A DNA stretch of 64,000 nucleotides. Origin: BOG-931 sp963761525 (lineage in GTDB: Bacteria > Pseudomonadota > Alphaproteobacteria > Rhizobiales > Xanthobacteraceae). The stretch covers positions 248,001-312,000 of the forward strand of contig CAVXHG010000006.1 in NCBI GenBank assembly GCA_963761525.1, read 5' to 3'. The translations under genes were made by a program, and so were the position numbers. Shown piece by piece: positions 1 to 12,704 of the stretch (positions are counted from its first letter, which is position 1; each line of letters opens with the position of its first letter). The notes under the pieces are model-generated. The model made no database searches. It was not told where the DNA came from and saw only the letters and a program-made list of their open reading frames with translations.

Positions 1-288
1 GTCCGTTCGATAGCAGACAATTGGCTTCCCCTTGGCAAAGGCATAACCGCATTCCCACGCCGTGCCGCTATCGGGGTCGGGCCCGTCCATGCACGCAACA
101 ACCAGGTCGGCCCAATCGATGGCTTCCACGTCCATCTGGAAGATGGCCTTCGCGGTTTTTCGGCGAGGCTCATGCTCCTGCGGCAGCCAGACCTCAAAGC
201 CCTGGCTCTCGAGAAATCGCGCCAGCGAGGCGTTGAAATTATGCTCCGCGGCCGTGAACAATGGACCGGCCAGATAGATTTTCATCAT
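1..288 (-). CDS. Nucleoside 2-deoxyribosyltransferase family protein, 3' part cut by window edge
   Basis: The minus strand reads 96 codons without a stop from an ATG at 288 (a second ATG at 285 is equally possible) to the window edge, so only the N-terminal part is present. The protein starts MKIYLAGPLFTAAEHNF and contains GPDPDSGTAWECGYA and KPIVCYRTD. This is the pattern of the nucleoside 2-deoxyribosyltransferase fold: a nucleotide-binding GP.F near the N-terminus, then the conserved D-S-G-T-x-x-E-x-G segment with the catalytic glutamate. Members cleave or transfer deoxyribosyl groups in nucleotide salvage; the exact substrate cannot be told. It lies just downstream of priA on the same strand, 21 bases away, so the two may be co-transcribed. 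Confidence 0.8.
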   Translation of the reverse strand, partial: MMKIYLAGPLFTAAEHNFNASLARFLESQGFEVWLPQEHEPRRKTAKAIFQMDVEAIDWADLVVACMDGPDPDSGTAWECGYAFAKGKPIVCYRTD

Positions 289-309
289 CGGCAACACCAA
301 GACGCCATC

Positions 310-2485
310 TTACAAAAAACTCTGCGGATCGATGTCGATATCGAGCTTGATGGAGCCGTGCTTCTTCGGCGCGGCCGCGAGCCACTCGCGCAGATAAGTT
401 GAAAGATCGAACGCGCGCGGCGCCTTGATCAGAAGACGCCAGCGGTAGCGGCCACGCACCAGTGCGAGCGGCGCTTCTGCCGGACCGAGCACGCGCACAT
501 CGTCGTTTTGCGGAGCGGCGCGTGCCAGCGCCCGTGCATGGCCTTGGGCTTCGTTCTTGTCAGGCCCGGAGACGACGATTGAAGCAAGACGGCCGAACGG
601 CGGATAGCCCGTCTTTTCGCGCATCTCGATCTCGGCGGAGTAGAATGCTTCGCGATCCTGCGCGATCAGTGCGCGCATCACCGGATGCTCGGGCTGGTGA
701 GTTTGAAGGAGCCCGATGCCGGAGCCAGCCTCGCGGCCAGCGCGACCGACCACCTGATGCAAAAGCTGAAACGTGCGCTCGGCGGCACGCGGATCGCCGT
801 TGCTAAGACCCAGATCGCCATCGACGATGCCGACCAGATTGAGCATCGGGAAATGGTGGCCTTTGGCGACAAGCTGCGTGCCGATGATGATATCGAAGCG
901 GCCGGCGGCGATATCGGCAAACTCCTCACGCATGCGCTCGACCGAAGTGACGAGATCGCTGGATAGAACCAGCGCGCGGGCATCCGGAAACAAGTCGCGG
1001 ACTTCTTCTTCAAGGCGCTCCACACCGGGACCAATCGCGACAAAGGAATTCTCGGCAGTGCATTTTGGGCAATGCGCCGGATGCGGCATGGCGAAGCCGC
1101 AATGGTGACAGACCAGCGATTTACGAAAGCGATGGTCGACCAGCCAGGCGTCGCAGTTCGGGCAGGAGAACCGAAAGCCGCAGGCGCGGCACAAGGTCAG
1201 CGGCGCGTAGCCGCGGCGATTGAGAAACAGCAGCGCCTGCTCGCGGCGCTCGATGGCGTTCTTCACCGCCTCGGCAAGCACCGGCGAGATGAAGCGGCCG
1301 CGTGGCGGCGGCGCCTGGCGCAGATCGACCGCCTCGACCGATGGCATGCGCTGGCCGCCGAAACGTTCCGGCAGCAAAATGCGCTGATACCGCCCGCGCC
1401 GCGCATTGACCTCGGTCTCCAGCGACGGCGTCGCCGATGACAACACGACCGGGATTTTAGCGATATGGCCTCGCACCACTGCCATGTCGCGGGCGTGATA
1501 ATGCACGCCGTCTTCCTGCTTGTAGGCCGCATCGTGCTCCTCATCGACCACGACAAGGCCGAGATCGGCGTAGGGCAGAAACAACGCCGAGCGTGCGCCG
1601 ACCACGACCGACACCTCGCCGTCGGCAACGGCGCGCCAGGTCCGCGCCCGCTTGCGCGGCGACAATTCCGAATGCCATTCCGCCGGCCGAACACCAAACC
1701 GCGCCGCGAACCGATCGAGGAATTGCGCGGTGAGCGCGATTTCCGGCATCAGGATCAGGCTCTGCTGCCCGCGGCGGATCATGTCGGCGACCGCTTCGAA
1801 ATAAACTTCGGTCTTGCCGGAGCCGGTAACGCCGTCGAGCAGCGTCGCCGAATAGCCGCCCTTCGCGATCGTCTGTTTCAGCGACGCCGCAGCCGTACTT
1901 TGCGCCGGAGCGAGTTCCGGCTGCACGAAATCGGGATCGGGCTTTTCCGCAACGCGGCTCCGGCGGCAGCACGACGATCTCGAGCGTGCCTTCGTCGACC
2001 AGGCCGTCGATTACGCTCGAGCTGACGCCGGCTTCGCGCGCCGCCTCGCCTTTTGCGCGCACCATGCCGTCGGCGAGTAATTCAAGCATACGGTGACGCG
2101 CGCGGGTCATGCGCGCCGGCGGCGCACCCGCAAGCCGGATGCCGACGCGTTCGCGCTCAGCACCGAGATGCTCACCCATGCGCAGGCACATGCGCAGCAC
2201 CATGCCGCGAGAGCTCACGGTGTAGTTCGCCACCCAGTCGACAAAGCTGCGTAACTCCGGCTTCAGCGGCGGCAGTTCGAGTTTTTGCTCGATGTCCTTG
2301 AGCCGGTTGTCGAGCCTGGGATTAGGTGTTGGATTATCCGCCCACACCACGGCGGTGGCGTCGCGCGCGCCGAGCGGCACCGAAACGATGTCGCCCGGAG
2401 CAAGCTCCAGCTCGGCCGGAACCCGGTACGAATAGGCCTGGTCGACAGCGACCGGCACAAGGACGTCGACAACGCGTCTGGCCAT
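310..2485 (-). CDS. priA: Primosomal protein N' (replication restart helicase PriA), one frameshift
   Basis: PriA reloads the replicative helicase at stalled forks. The N-terminal DNA-binding part starts at ATG 2485 (MARRVVDVLVPVAVDQAYSY). The helicase part carries Walker A DGVTGSGKTEVY, Walker B DEEHD followed by AAYKQEDGVHYHARD, and the zinc-binding cysteines CRAC, CPNC, CHHC and CPKC. The span corresponds to about 725 residues, close to the E. coli protein (732). The reading frame changes between about 1945 and 1965: the N-terminal frame runs to LPPEP, and the C-terminal frame resumes at KPDPDFVQPELAPAQ. A single indel explains this, probably a sequence error given many similar breaks nearby. 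It is divergent from xerC with 168 bases between the starts. Confidence 0.93.
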
Positions 2486-2653
2486 GGCTGCAACTCTGGG
2501 CCGATTCCTGGCGGTTTAGGAAGGGGAAAGGCCCGTGACCTATCCTCCGCTCATTCCGCTGCCCGCTCGCTTGGCGCGAAGGTGGGAAGCGGGAATCTAG
2601 TATCGCGGCGCAAGCATTGAAGGCTGGGTCCTGCACTGCAGGACAGGCGGAAA

Positions 2654-3602
2654 ATGGTTCAAAAACAAGACTTACCCGACTTCGTGGCGCCCAAAGTGGC
2701 GGCCGAGATCGAAAGCTGGCTCCGCCACCTCGGCGCCGAGCGCCGCATGTCGCCGAAAACGGTCGAGGCTTACCGGCGCGACGTTCTGCAATTCCTTGAA
2801 TTTTTGGCCGAGCATCTCGGCGGCGCACCGTCGTTGCAGGACCTTGCCGCGCTGGCGCCGGCCGATGTACGCGCTTTCATGGCGGCGCGGCGCAGCAGCG
2901 GCATCGGCAGCCGATCGCTCATGAGAATGCTCGCCGGCACGCGCGCGTTCGCGCGCTTTCTCGAGCGCAACGGCAAGGGCAAAGTCGGCGCGCTGGCCGC
3001 GGTGCGGGCGCCGAAAGTCGGCAAGACTTTGCCGCGGCCGCTGACCGCCGCAAACGCCAAGCAGACCGCCGATCCGGGCATGGCCGCCGGCGATGGCCGC
3101 GAACCCTGGATTCACGCGCGCGATGCCGCGGTGCTGGCGCTGCTCTATGGCTCCGGCCTGCGCATTTCCGAAGCGCTGGGACTGAAACGCGCAGACTTCA
3201 GTTCCGACAATGCGATTACCGTCATCGGCAAAGGCCGCAAGCAGCGTATGGTCCCGGTGCTCCCCCAGGTGCAAAAACTGATCGACGCCTATGTTGCGCT
3301 TTGCCCCTACGATCTGCCGATTCGACGACCCACTGTTCGTCGGCGCCAAGGGCGGCCCGCTGTCGCCACGAATCGTGCAGCTCGCCATGGCGCGGCTGCG
3401 CGGCGCGCTCGGCTTGCCGGAAACAGCCACGCCACATGCCTTGCGGCACTCGTTTGCGACGCACCTGTTGTCGCGCGGCGGCGACATCCGCTCGATCCAG
3501 GAACTGCTCGGCCACGCCTCACTGGCGACGACGCAGATCTATACGGAAGTCGATGCCGAACGGCTGATCGAGGCGTATCGCAGCGCTCATCCGCGGGCTT
3601 GA
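2654..3602 (+). CDS. xerC: Tyrosine recombinase XerC, one frameshift
   Basis: Site-specific recombinase that with XerD resolves chromosome dimers at dif during division. The N-terminal SAM-like core-binding domain (SPKTVEAYRRDVLQFLEFL) is followed by the catalytic domain. Catalytic residues are visible: Arg in GSGLRISEAL, Lys in VIGKGRKQR, HxxR in HALRHSFATHLL, and His/Tyr in LGHASLATTQIYT. The frame shifts by one near 3318-3325, between YVALCPYDLP and FDDPLFVGAKGG; both halves together make a normal-length protein of about 316 residues ending at 3602. I favour XerC over XerD because of the priA neighbourhood and the C-terminal sequence, but the two paralogs are hard to separate by eye. Confidence 0.88.
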
Positions 3603-3627
3603 TTGAAATCTGCCGCCATCGTTGTTA

Positions 3628-3676
3628 GCCCTCATCCTGAGGGGCCGCGAAGAGGCCCTCGAAGGGCGACGGATAA
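3628..3676. repeat. Degenerate CTCATCCTGAGG palindromic repeat
   Basis: The stretch CCCTCATCCTGAGGGGCC followed by GCGAAGAGGCCCTCGAAGGG resembles the imperfect palindrome common in intergenic regions of Bradyrhizobium-like genomes (CCTCATCCTGAGGAG...CTCGAAGGATGAGG). It separates xerC from the DUF4337 gene. The 3' arm is degenerate. Assignment to that repeat family is from memory. Confidence 0.55.
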
Positions 3677-3688
3677 CGGGGGGCCATC

Positions 3689-4291
3689 ATGTCGGAAATC
3701 TCACGAAGCCATCGAGAAAGCCAAAGAGGGCGAGCACGACGAGGTCTTCAACAAGCGCATCGCGCTGGTGATCGCAATCCTGGCGCTGTTCCTGGCGTTT
3801 TCGGAGACACTGGGCAAGGGCGCGCAGAACGAGGCCAACACCAAGAATATCGAGGCCTCGGACCTGTGGGCGTTCTTCCAGGCCAAGGACATTCGCCGAA
3901 CGACGCTCAATGTGGCGGCCGATCAGACGAACCTGCTGGCAGCCGGCCTGACCGATCCCGCCGCCAAGGAAGCGATCAACAAACAGATCGAAACCTGGCG
4001 CAAGACCGCCGAGCGTTACGAGTCTGATCCGAAAGCCGGCAACGGCCGCAAGGAGCTTGAGGAACAAGCAAAGGACGCGGAGGCCGAGCGCGATCTTTCG
4101 ATGGCGAAATATCATCATCACGAGCTGGCGTCGGCGGCATTCCAGGTCGGCATCGTGCTCGCCTCGGCGGCGGTAATCACCGGCATGGTGTCGCTGCTTG
4201 GTTTGGCGGCCTGCTCGGCGTGGTCGGCCTCGCGATCATGGCGCTCGGCATTTTCGCGCCACATGCGGTGCCGTTGATCGCGAGCTTGTAA
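3689..4291 (+). CDS. DUF4337 family membrane protein, two frameshifts
   Basis: The likely start is ATG 3689 (MSEI), but the conserved frame HEAIEKAKEGEHDEVFNKRIALVIA is offset by one base, so a shift lies near 3701. The protein then has a first membrane helix (RIALVIAILALFLAFSETLG), a soluble charged middle (about residues 40-145, rich in Lys, Glu and Ala, probably helical), and a C-terminal hydrophobic region. The second shift near 4199 moves from GMVSLLG to FGGLLGVVGLAIMALGIF, ending at TAA 4289-4291. The two shifts nearly cancel, giving about 200 residues. The pattern of an N-terminal helix, long polar middle and two C-terminal helices matches DUF4337 proteins, whose function is unknown. 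Inner-membrane location is inferred. Confidence 0.75.
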
Positions 4292-4304
4292 GTCGGACTC
4301 ATGC

Positions 4305-4459
4305 GGTCGTCATCACCGGGCTTGACCCGGTGATCCAGTTTAGCTGGCTCTGAAAGATGGATTGCCGGGTCATAGCGCCAACGGGACCGCGCGAAGTCGC
4401 GCGTCCCGATGACCGGCTCCACGACGCCGTTCTTCGAACAGCTGGCCCGGCAATGACGC
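4305..4459. repeat. Composite palindromic repeat downstream of lpdA
   Basis: Three nested palindromes fill the gap between the DUF4337 gene and the end of lpdA. They are ATCACCGGG-cttga-CCCGGTGAT at 4312-4333, a GC-rich hairpin GGGACCGCGCGA/TCGCGCGTCCC at 4383-4407, and distant arms GATTGCCGGGTCA and TGGCCCGGCAATGAC at the two ends. This is a mosaic of the repeat family seen elsewhere in the window. It may also stop or stabilise the lpdA transcript. Confidence 0.65.
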
Positions 4460-4462
4460 GAA

Positions 4463-5873
<1,411 letters not shown>

Positions 5874-5895
5874 GACGCAATACCTCGTTCATGCG

Positions 5896-5980
5896 TCATG
5901 CCCGGCTTTATGCCGAGCATCCACGTCTTCGATTGCCGAACAAAGACGTGGATGGCCGGAACAAGCCCGGCCATGACGGC
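5896..5980. repeat. Palindromic repeat between odhB and lpdA
   Basis: An 85-base imperfect inverted repeat: GTCATGCCCGGCTTTATGCC, then CATCCACGTCTTC / AAAGACGTGGATG, then GGCCGGAACAAGCCCGGCCATGAC. In one frame it encodes the peptide MAGLVPAIHVF, a well-known by-product of this rhizobial repeat family that is often mis-annotated as protein. Confidence 0.85.
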
Positions 5981-5987
5981 GTAAGAA

Positions 5988-7260
5988 TTACAAATCCAGC
6001 ACCAGCCGCGCCGGCTCCTCCAGACATTCCTTCACCCGCACCAGGAAGGTCACCGCCTCGCGGCCGTCGACGATGCGGTGGTCGTAGGACAGCGCCAGAT
6101 ACATCATCGGCCGGATCTCGATCTTGCCGGCGACCGCCATCGGCCGGTCCTGGATCTTGTGCATGCCGAGGATGCCGGACTGCGGCGCGTTGAGGATCGG
6201 CGTCGACATCAGCGAGCCGTAGATGCCGCCGTTGGTGATGGTGAAGGTGCCGCCCTGCATGTCGTCGATCTTGAGCGCGCCGTCGCGGGCGCGGCGGCCG
6301 AAATCGGCGATCGTCTTCTCGATCTCGGCGAGCGATTTCTTGATCGCAGTCGCGCACCACCGGCACCACCAGGCCGCGCTCGGTGCCGACCGCGATGCCG
6401 ATGTGATAATAATTCTTGTAGATGATATCGGTGCCGTCGATCTCGGCGTTGACGGCGGGGATTTCCTTGAGCGCCTGCACGCAGGCGCGCACGAAGAAGC
6501 CCATGAAGCCGAGCTTCACGCCGTGCTTCTTCTCGAACAGTTCGCGGTATTGCGTGCGCAGCGCCATGACGTGGCTCATGTCGACCTCGTTGAAGGTCGT
6601 GAGCATGGCGGCGGTGTTCTGCGCGTCCTTCAGGCGGCGCGCGATGGTCTGGCGCAGCCGCGTCATGCGCACGCGCTCCTCGCGCGCGGCATCGTCGGCC
6701 GGCGACGGCGCGCGCACCTGCACGGCGGCGGCCGGCGGGCGACCGGCGTCGGCTGCGCGGCGGCGCGCTCGATCGCCGCCAGCATGTCGCCCTTGGTGAC
6801 GCGGCCGTCCTTGCCGGTGCCGGCGACGCGTCGCGGCGTCGATGCCGGTCTCGGCGGCGATCTTGCGCACCGACGGCGCCAGCGGCGCGTCGGCGCGGCT
6901 TGCGCCGCGGCCGGCTGCAGGCTGCGGCGGCAGCTCGGTCCGCGGCTTCGGCTCTTCGGGCGCCGGCATCGATCGCCTTGGCCTGCTCGGCTTGCTGGTC
7001 GGGCTGCCGGCCGGCACCGCGCCGGCGCCTTCCTTGATCTGGCCGAGCAGCGCGCCGACCGCGACGGTGTCGCCGTCCTTGGCCGCGATATCGGCCAGCA
7101 CGCCGGCGGCCGGCGCCGGCACCTCGATCGTGACCTTGTCGGTCTCAAGCTCGACCAGCGGCTCGTCGACAGCGACCGCATCGCCCGGCTTCTTGAACCA
7201 TTTGCCGATGGTCGCCTCGGTGACCAATTCGCCGAGCGTGGGCACGCGAATTTCAGCCAT
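5988..7260 (-). CDS. odhB: Dihydrolipoyllysine succinyltransferase (E2 of 2-oxoglutarate dehydrogenase), frameshifted
   Basis: E2 core of the 2-oxoglutarate dehydrogenase complex (also called sucB). It starts at ATG 7260 with the lipoyl domain MAEIRVPTLGELVTEATIGKW, whose lipoylated lysine lies in ELETDKVTIEVPAP. A Pro/Ala-rich linker follows, then the peripheral subunit-binding region (APSVRKIAAETGID) and the acyltransferase domain. The catalytic motif is LSYDHRIVDGREAV near the C-terminus; the stop is at 5988. The frame breaks near 6975, 6830, 6735 and 6350, mostly in the GC-rich linker. The span equals about 424 residues, normal for the family. It sits between sucA and lpdA, each boundary carrying a palindromic repeat. 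Confidence 0.93.
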
Positions 7261-7272
7261 GGCATCCTCTTC

Positions 7273-7361
7273 GTCATGGCCGGGCTCGTCCCGGCCATCC
7301 ACGTCTTTAGTGCGGTCAGCCGTCAAGACGTGGATGCCCGGCACAAGGCCGGGCATGACGG
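7273..7361. repeat. Palindromic repeat between sucA and odhB
   Basis: An 89-base inverted repeat: GTCATGGCCGGGCTCGTCCC, then GGCCATCCACGTCTT / AAGACGTGGATGCCCGG, then CAAGGCCGGGCATGACGGCG. It is the same family as the element at 5896-5980, again in a cistron gap of the same operon. Confidence 0.85.
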
Positions 7362-7368
7362 CGACCGA

Positions 7369-10324
7369 TTATCCCAACGCGTCTTCCAGAAACTGCTTGA
7401 GCTGCGCCAGATGCATCGACATCTGCCCGACCGCGGTCGAGGCCGAAGCCGGCCGGCCGGCGTAGCGCGCGCGGCGATGCTTGGCGCCGATCTGGTTGAG
7501 CACCCATTCCAGGAAGATGTCGACGAACACCCAGGCGCCCATGTTGCGCGGCTCTTCCTGGCACCAGACGATCTCGGCCTGCTTGAAGCGCGACAGCTCG
7601 GTCATCAGCGCCTTGGTCGGGAACGGATAGAGCTGCTCGATGCGCAGCAGATAGATGTCGTCGATGCCGCGCTTCTCGCGCTCCTCGTAAAGATCGTAAT
7701 AGACCTTGCCGGAGCAGATGACGACGCGGCGGATCTTGTCGTCGGCGACGAGCTTGATCTTCTCGTCGGGCAGCATCTGCGCGTCGTCCCACAGCAGCCG
7801 ATGGAACGACGTGTTCGGCCCCATCTCGTCGAGCCGCGACACCGCGCGCTTGTGGCGCAGCAGCGATTTCGGCGTCATCAGGATCAGCGGCTTGCGGAAG
7901 TCGCGATTGAGCTGGCGGCGCAGGATGTGGAAGTAGTTCGCCGGCGTCGTGCAGTTGGCGACCTGCATGTTGTCTTCGGCGCACATCTGCAGGAAGCGCT
8001 CGAGCCGCGCCGAGGAATGCTCCGGCCCCTGCCCTTCGTAGCCGTGCGGCAAGCAGGCAGACGAGCCCCGACATGCGCAGCCACTTGCGCTCGCCCGACG
8101 AGATGAACTGGTCGAACACCACCTGCGCGCCGTTGGCGAAATCGCCGAACTGCGCTTCCCACAAGCGTCAGCGCGTTCGGCTCGGCCAGCGAATAGCCGT
8201 ACTCGAAGCCGAGCACCGCCTCTTCCGAGAGCATCGAGTTGATGACTTCGAAGCGCGCCTGCGCCCTCGCCAAGATGATTGAACGGCGTGTAGCGCTGCT
8301 CGGTCTCCTGGTCGATGCAGCACCGAATGGCGCTGCGAGAACGTGCCGCGCTCGGAGTCCTGGCCGGAAAGCCGCACCCGGTGGCCCTCCAGCAGCAGCG
8401 AGCAGAACGCCAGCGCTTCGGCGGTCGCACCAATCGATATTGGCGCCGGTCTCGATCGCCTTGCGGCGGTTATCGATGAAGCGCTTGAGCGTGCTGGTGA
8501 AGATGGAAGCCCTTCGGCAGCGTCGTGATCTTCTCGCCGATCTCCTTCAGCTTGGCGATCTCGACGCCGGTATTGCCGCGGCGCGGATCGTCACTGTCGC
8601 CGGCCGGCTTGAAACCGGCCCAGCGGCCGTCGAGCCAATCGGCCTTGTTGGCGCGATAGCTCTGCGCCGCCTCAAGCTCGGCATCGAGCCGATGGCGCCA
8701 GTCCGCCTTCATCTTCTCGACTTCGCCGGACGGTGACGACGCCTTCGCCGACCAGCTTGTCGCCGTAGATTTCCAGCGTCGTCGGATGCGCGGCAATTGC
8801 CTTGTACATCAACGGCTGGGTGAACGACGGCTCGTCGCCCTCGTTGTGGCCGTGACGCCGATAGCAGAACATGTCGATGACGACCGGCTTCTGGAATTTC
8901 TGCCGAAACTCGGTAGCGATCTTGCAGGCGAACACCACCGCTTCCGGATCGTCGCCGTTGACGTGGAAGATCGGCGCCTCGATCATCTTGGCGACGTCGG
9001 ACGGATACGGCGACGATCGCGAGTAGCGCGGATTGGTGGTGAAGCCGATCTGGTTGTTGACGATGAAATGCACCGAACCGCCGGTGCGATGACCGCGCAG
9101 ACCGGACAATCCGAAACATTCCGCCATGACGCCCTGACCGGCAAACGACGCATCGCCGTGAATCAGCAGCGGCATCACCATGGTGCGGTCTTCGGGCGTG
9201 GCGCCGAGCTGATCCTGCTTGGCGCGCACTTTGCCGAGCACCACGGGATCGACGATTTCCAGATGCGAAGGATTGGCGGTGAGCGACAGATGCACCTTGT
9301 TCTGATCGAACTCGCGATCGGACGACGCGCCGAGGTGATATTTCACGTCGCCCGAGCCCTCGATTTCGTTGGGCGTCGACGACCCGCCTTTGAATTCGTG
9401 GAAGATAGCGCGATGCGGCTTGGCCATGACTTGCGACAGCACGTTGAGCCGGCCACGATGCGCCATGCCGATCACGATCTCGCGCACGCCGAGCGCGCCG
9501 CCGCGCTTGATGATCTGCTCCAGCGCCGGGATCATCGACTCGCCACCATCGAGGCCGAAGCGTTTGGTGCCGGTGAATTTCAGGTCGCAGAATTTCTCGA
9601 AGCCTTCCGCCTCGACGAGCTTGTTGAGGATGGCGCGCTTGCCCTCGCGGGTGAAGGAAATCTCCTTGTCCGGACCTTCGATGCGTTCCTGGATCCAGCC
9701 CTTCTGCGCGCCGTTCGAGATGTGCAGGAATTCGACGCCGAGCGTCTGGCAATAGGTCCGCCGCAGGATGGTGACGATCTGGCGGATGGTGCCGAATTCG
9801 AGGCCGAGGACTTTGTCGAGGAAGATCGGACGGTCGAGGTCGGCGTCGTTGAAACCGTAAGTGCGCGGATCGAGTTCTTCCTCGTTCTTCTGCGGTTCAA
9901 GCCCAAGCGGATCGAGATTGGCGTGAAAATGACCGCGCGCACGGTAGGCGCGGATCAGCATCAGCGCCCGCACCGAATCCCGCGTGGCGCGCTCCACTTC
10001 GGCGGACGATATATCGACGCCGCGGCTCTGCGCCTGTGCCTTGACCTTGGCGCCGAGCGTTTCGGCCCAATTGCCGTCGAGAGCAGCGACAAGGTCGCCC
10101 CCGGGCAGCGGCGGCCAATCGGGCCGGCCCCAGGACGGCCCGCGCGCGTTCCGTTCAACGTCGACGGCGTTGTCTTTCAGGCTTTGGAAGAACGTTTGCC
10201 ATTCAGCGTCGACCGATCTCGGATCGGCTTCGTAGCGGGCGTAAAGATCGTCGATGTAGTCGGCATTGCCGCCATAGAGGAACGAGGTGAGGGCAAAGGC
10301 GGCGTTGGCGTCCTGACGGGACAT
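7369..10324 (-). CDS. sucA: 2-oxoglutarate dehydrogenase E1, frameshifts in the last third
   Basis: Thiamine-diphosphate-dependent E1 that decarboxylates 2-oxoglutarate. From ATG 10324 the first 530 or so residues are intact: the N-terminal E2-docking segment (SFLYGGNADYIDDLY), AHRGRLNVL, GDASFAGQGVMAE and the cofactor-binding VNNQIGFTT. From about 8735 to 8050 the frame changes at least seven times; fragments such as NTSFHRLLWDDAQ, YLLRIEQLYPFP and QEEPRNMGAWVF are clearly the C-terminal domain. The span equals about 985 residues, as expected. The abrupt start of breaks at about 8.74 kb continues the error-rich block to the left. No gene lies in the 186 bases upstream, which may hold an internal promoter. 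Confidence 0.94.
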
Positions 10325-10510
10325 TGGGGCCTCTTAAAGCGATGGCTGGGTCGGAAGGCCCCAAGCCAGCGAAACCAGTGAGAAACGACGTGCGAAGACG
10401 AGAAACCGTTCGATTTAGAAAGATACGAATCAGCCCGGCCCGGCGCGGGAATTTCTCTTTGTACCCTATTTAATGGCCCGTTACGGCAAGCAAAAGACGC
10501 TAGAAGTGAA

Positions 10511-11394
10511 TCAAGATTTCCATACTTCGGCAAGGGTGTGACCGAGCCGCGCCGGTGAAGGAGAAACCGTGATACCGGCCGATTCCATGGCGGAAATCTT
10601 TGATTCAGCATCGCCTTTGCCGCCGGCGATAATCGCGCCGGCATGACCCATGCGCCGCCCGGGCGGGGCCGTACGGCCAGCAATAAAGCCAACCATCGGT
10701 TTCTTGCGGCCGCGTTTGGCCTCGTCCTTGAGGAATTGCGCGGCGTCTTCCTCTGAGGAGCCGCCGATCTCGCCGATCATGACGATCGCCTCGGTAGCCT
10801 TATCGGCGAGGAACATTTCCAGCATTTCGATGAAGTCGGTGCCTTTGACGGGATCGCCGCCAATGCCAACCGCCGTAGTCTGGCCGAAGCCTTCCTGGGT
10901 GGTCTGGAACACGGCTTCGTAGGTCAGCGTGCCGGAGCGCGACACGATGCCGACTTTGCCTGGCTTGAAAATATTGCCGGGCATGATGCCAATCTTGCAC
11001 TCGCCCGCCGTCATCACGCCGGGACAGTTCGGTCCGATGAGCCGTGACTTCGAACCGGACAGCGAGCGCTTCACCTTGACCATGTCGGCAACCGGAATGC
11101 CTTCGGTGATGCAGATGATCAGCGGAATCTCGGCGTCGATCGCTTCGCAGATCGCGTCGGCCGCACCGGGCGGCGGCACGTAGATGACGCTGGCGTCGCA
11201 GCCGGTCTTGTCGCGCGCTTCCGACACTGTATCGAAAACCGGAAGTCCGAGATGCGTCGAGCCGCCTTTGCCGGGTGACGTGCCGCCGACCATCTTGGTT
11301 CCGTAGGCAATCGCCTGCTCGGAATGGAAGGTGCCGTTCTTGCCGGTGAAGCCCTGGCAGATGACCTTGGTGTTTTTGCCGATAAGGATAGACA

Positions 11395-11395
<1 letters not shown>
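10511..11395 (-). CDS. sucD: Succinate-CoA ligase, alpha subunit
   Basis: Binds CoA and carries the phosphohistidine of succinyl-CoA synthetase, which makes ATP or GTP in the TCA cycle. The 294 residues from ATG 11395 include the CoA-binding Rossmann part (CQGFTGKNGTFHSEQAIAYG), GPNCPGVMTAGECKIGIMPG, and the active-site histidine in RRMGHAGAIIAGG. Its start overlaps the sucC stop by one base (TGATG), which indicates translational coupling and equal subunit supply. The frame is intact. A longer upstream reading exists in this frame but would run through sucC, so the MSILIGKNTKVI start is chosen. Confidence 0.97.
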
Positions 11396-12564
<1,169 letters not shown>

Positions 12565-12583
12565 CGAGGTTCTACCTCTTGTC

Positions 12584-12690
12584 ATTGTCCGCGGAGGCGG
12601 ACAATCCAGTAACCACAATCTTAACGATCACACGCGCATTCGCCATTTCGATCTGCGGTGAATACTGGATGCCCCGCTTTCGCGGGGCAT
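12584..12690. repeat. Double-hairpin palindromic repeat between mdh and sucC
   Basis: Two perfect 9-bp hairpins, ATTGTCCGC-ggag-GCGGACAAT at 12584-12605 and ATGCCCCGC-tttc-GCGGGGCAT at 12669-12690, are bracketed by inner arms CCAGTA (12606-12611) and TACTGG (12663-12668). The whole can form a long cruciform or RNA structure in the mdh-sucC intercistronic gap. Confidence 0.8.
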
Positions 12691-12704
12691 GACAGCATGA
12701 AAAG

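Noticed and set aside
5890..5974. Peptide MAGLVPAIHVF as a possible protein N-terminus of lpdA
   Set aside because: It is the known by-product of the intergenic palindrome; lpdA begins at 5873.
6223..8106. Long open frame of 627 codons on the plus strand opposite odhB and sucA
   Set aside because: It mirrors the coding strand of two clearly recognised genes; composition is rich in Arg, Ala, His and Asp as expected for antisense of GC-rich codons. No domain visible.
8786..10381. Open frame of 531 codons opposite sucA
   Set aside because: Antisense shadow; no start signal or domain.
10325..10510. Possible gene or riboswitch between sucD and sucA
   Set aside because: No frame with coding features and no convincing stem structure; at most an internal promoter.
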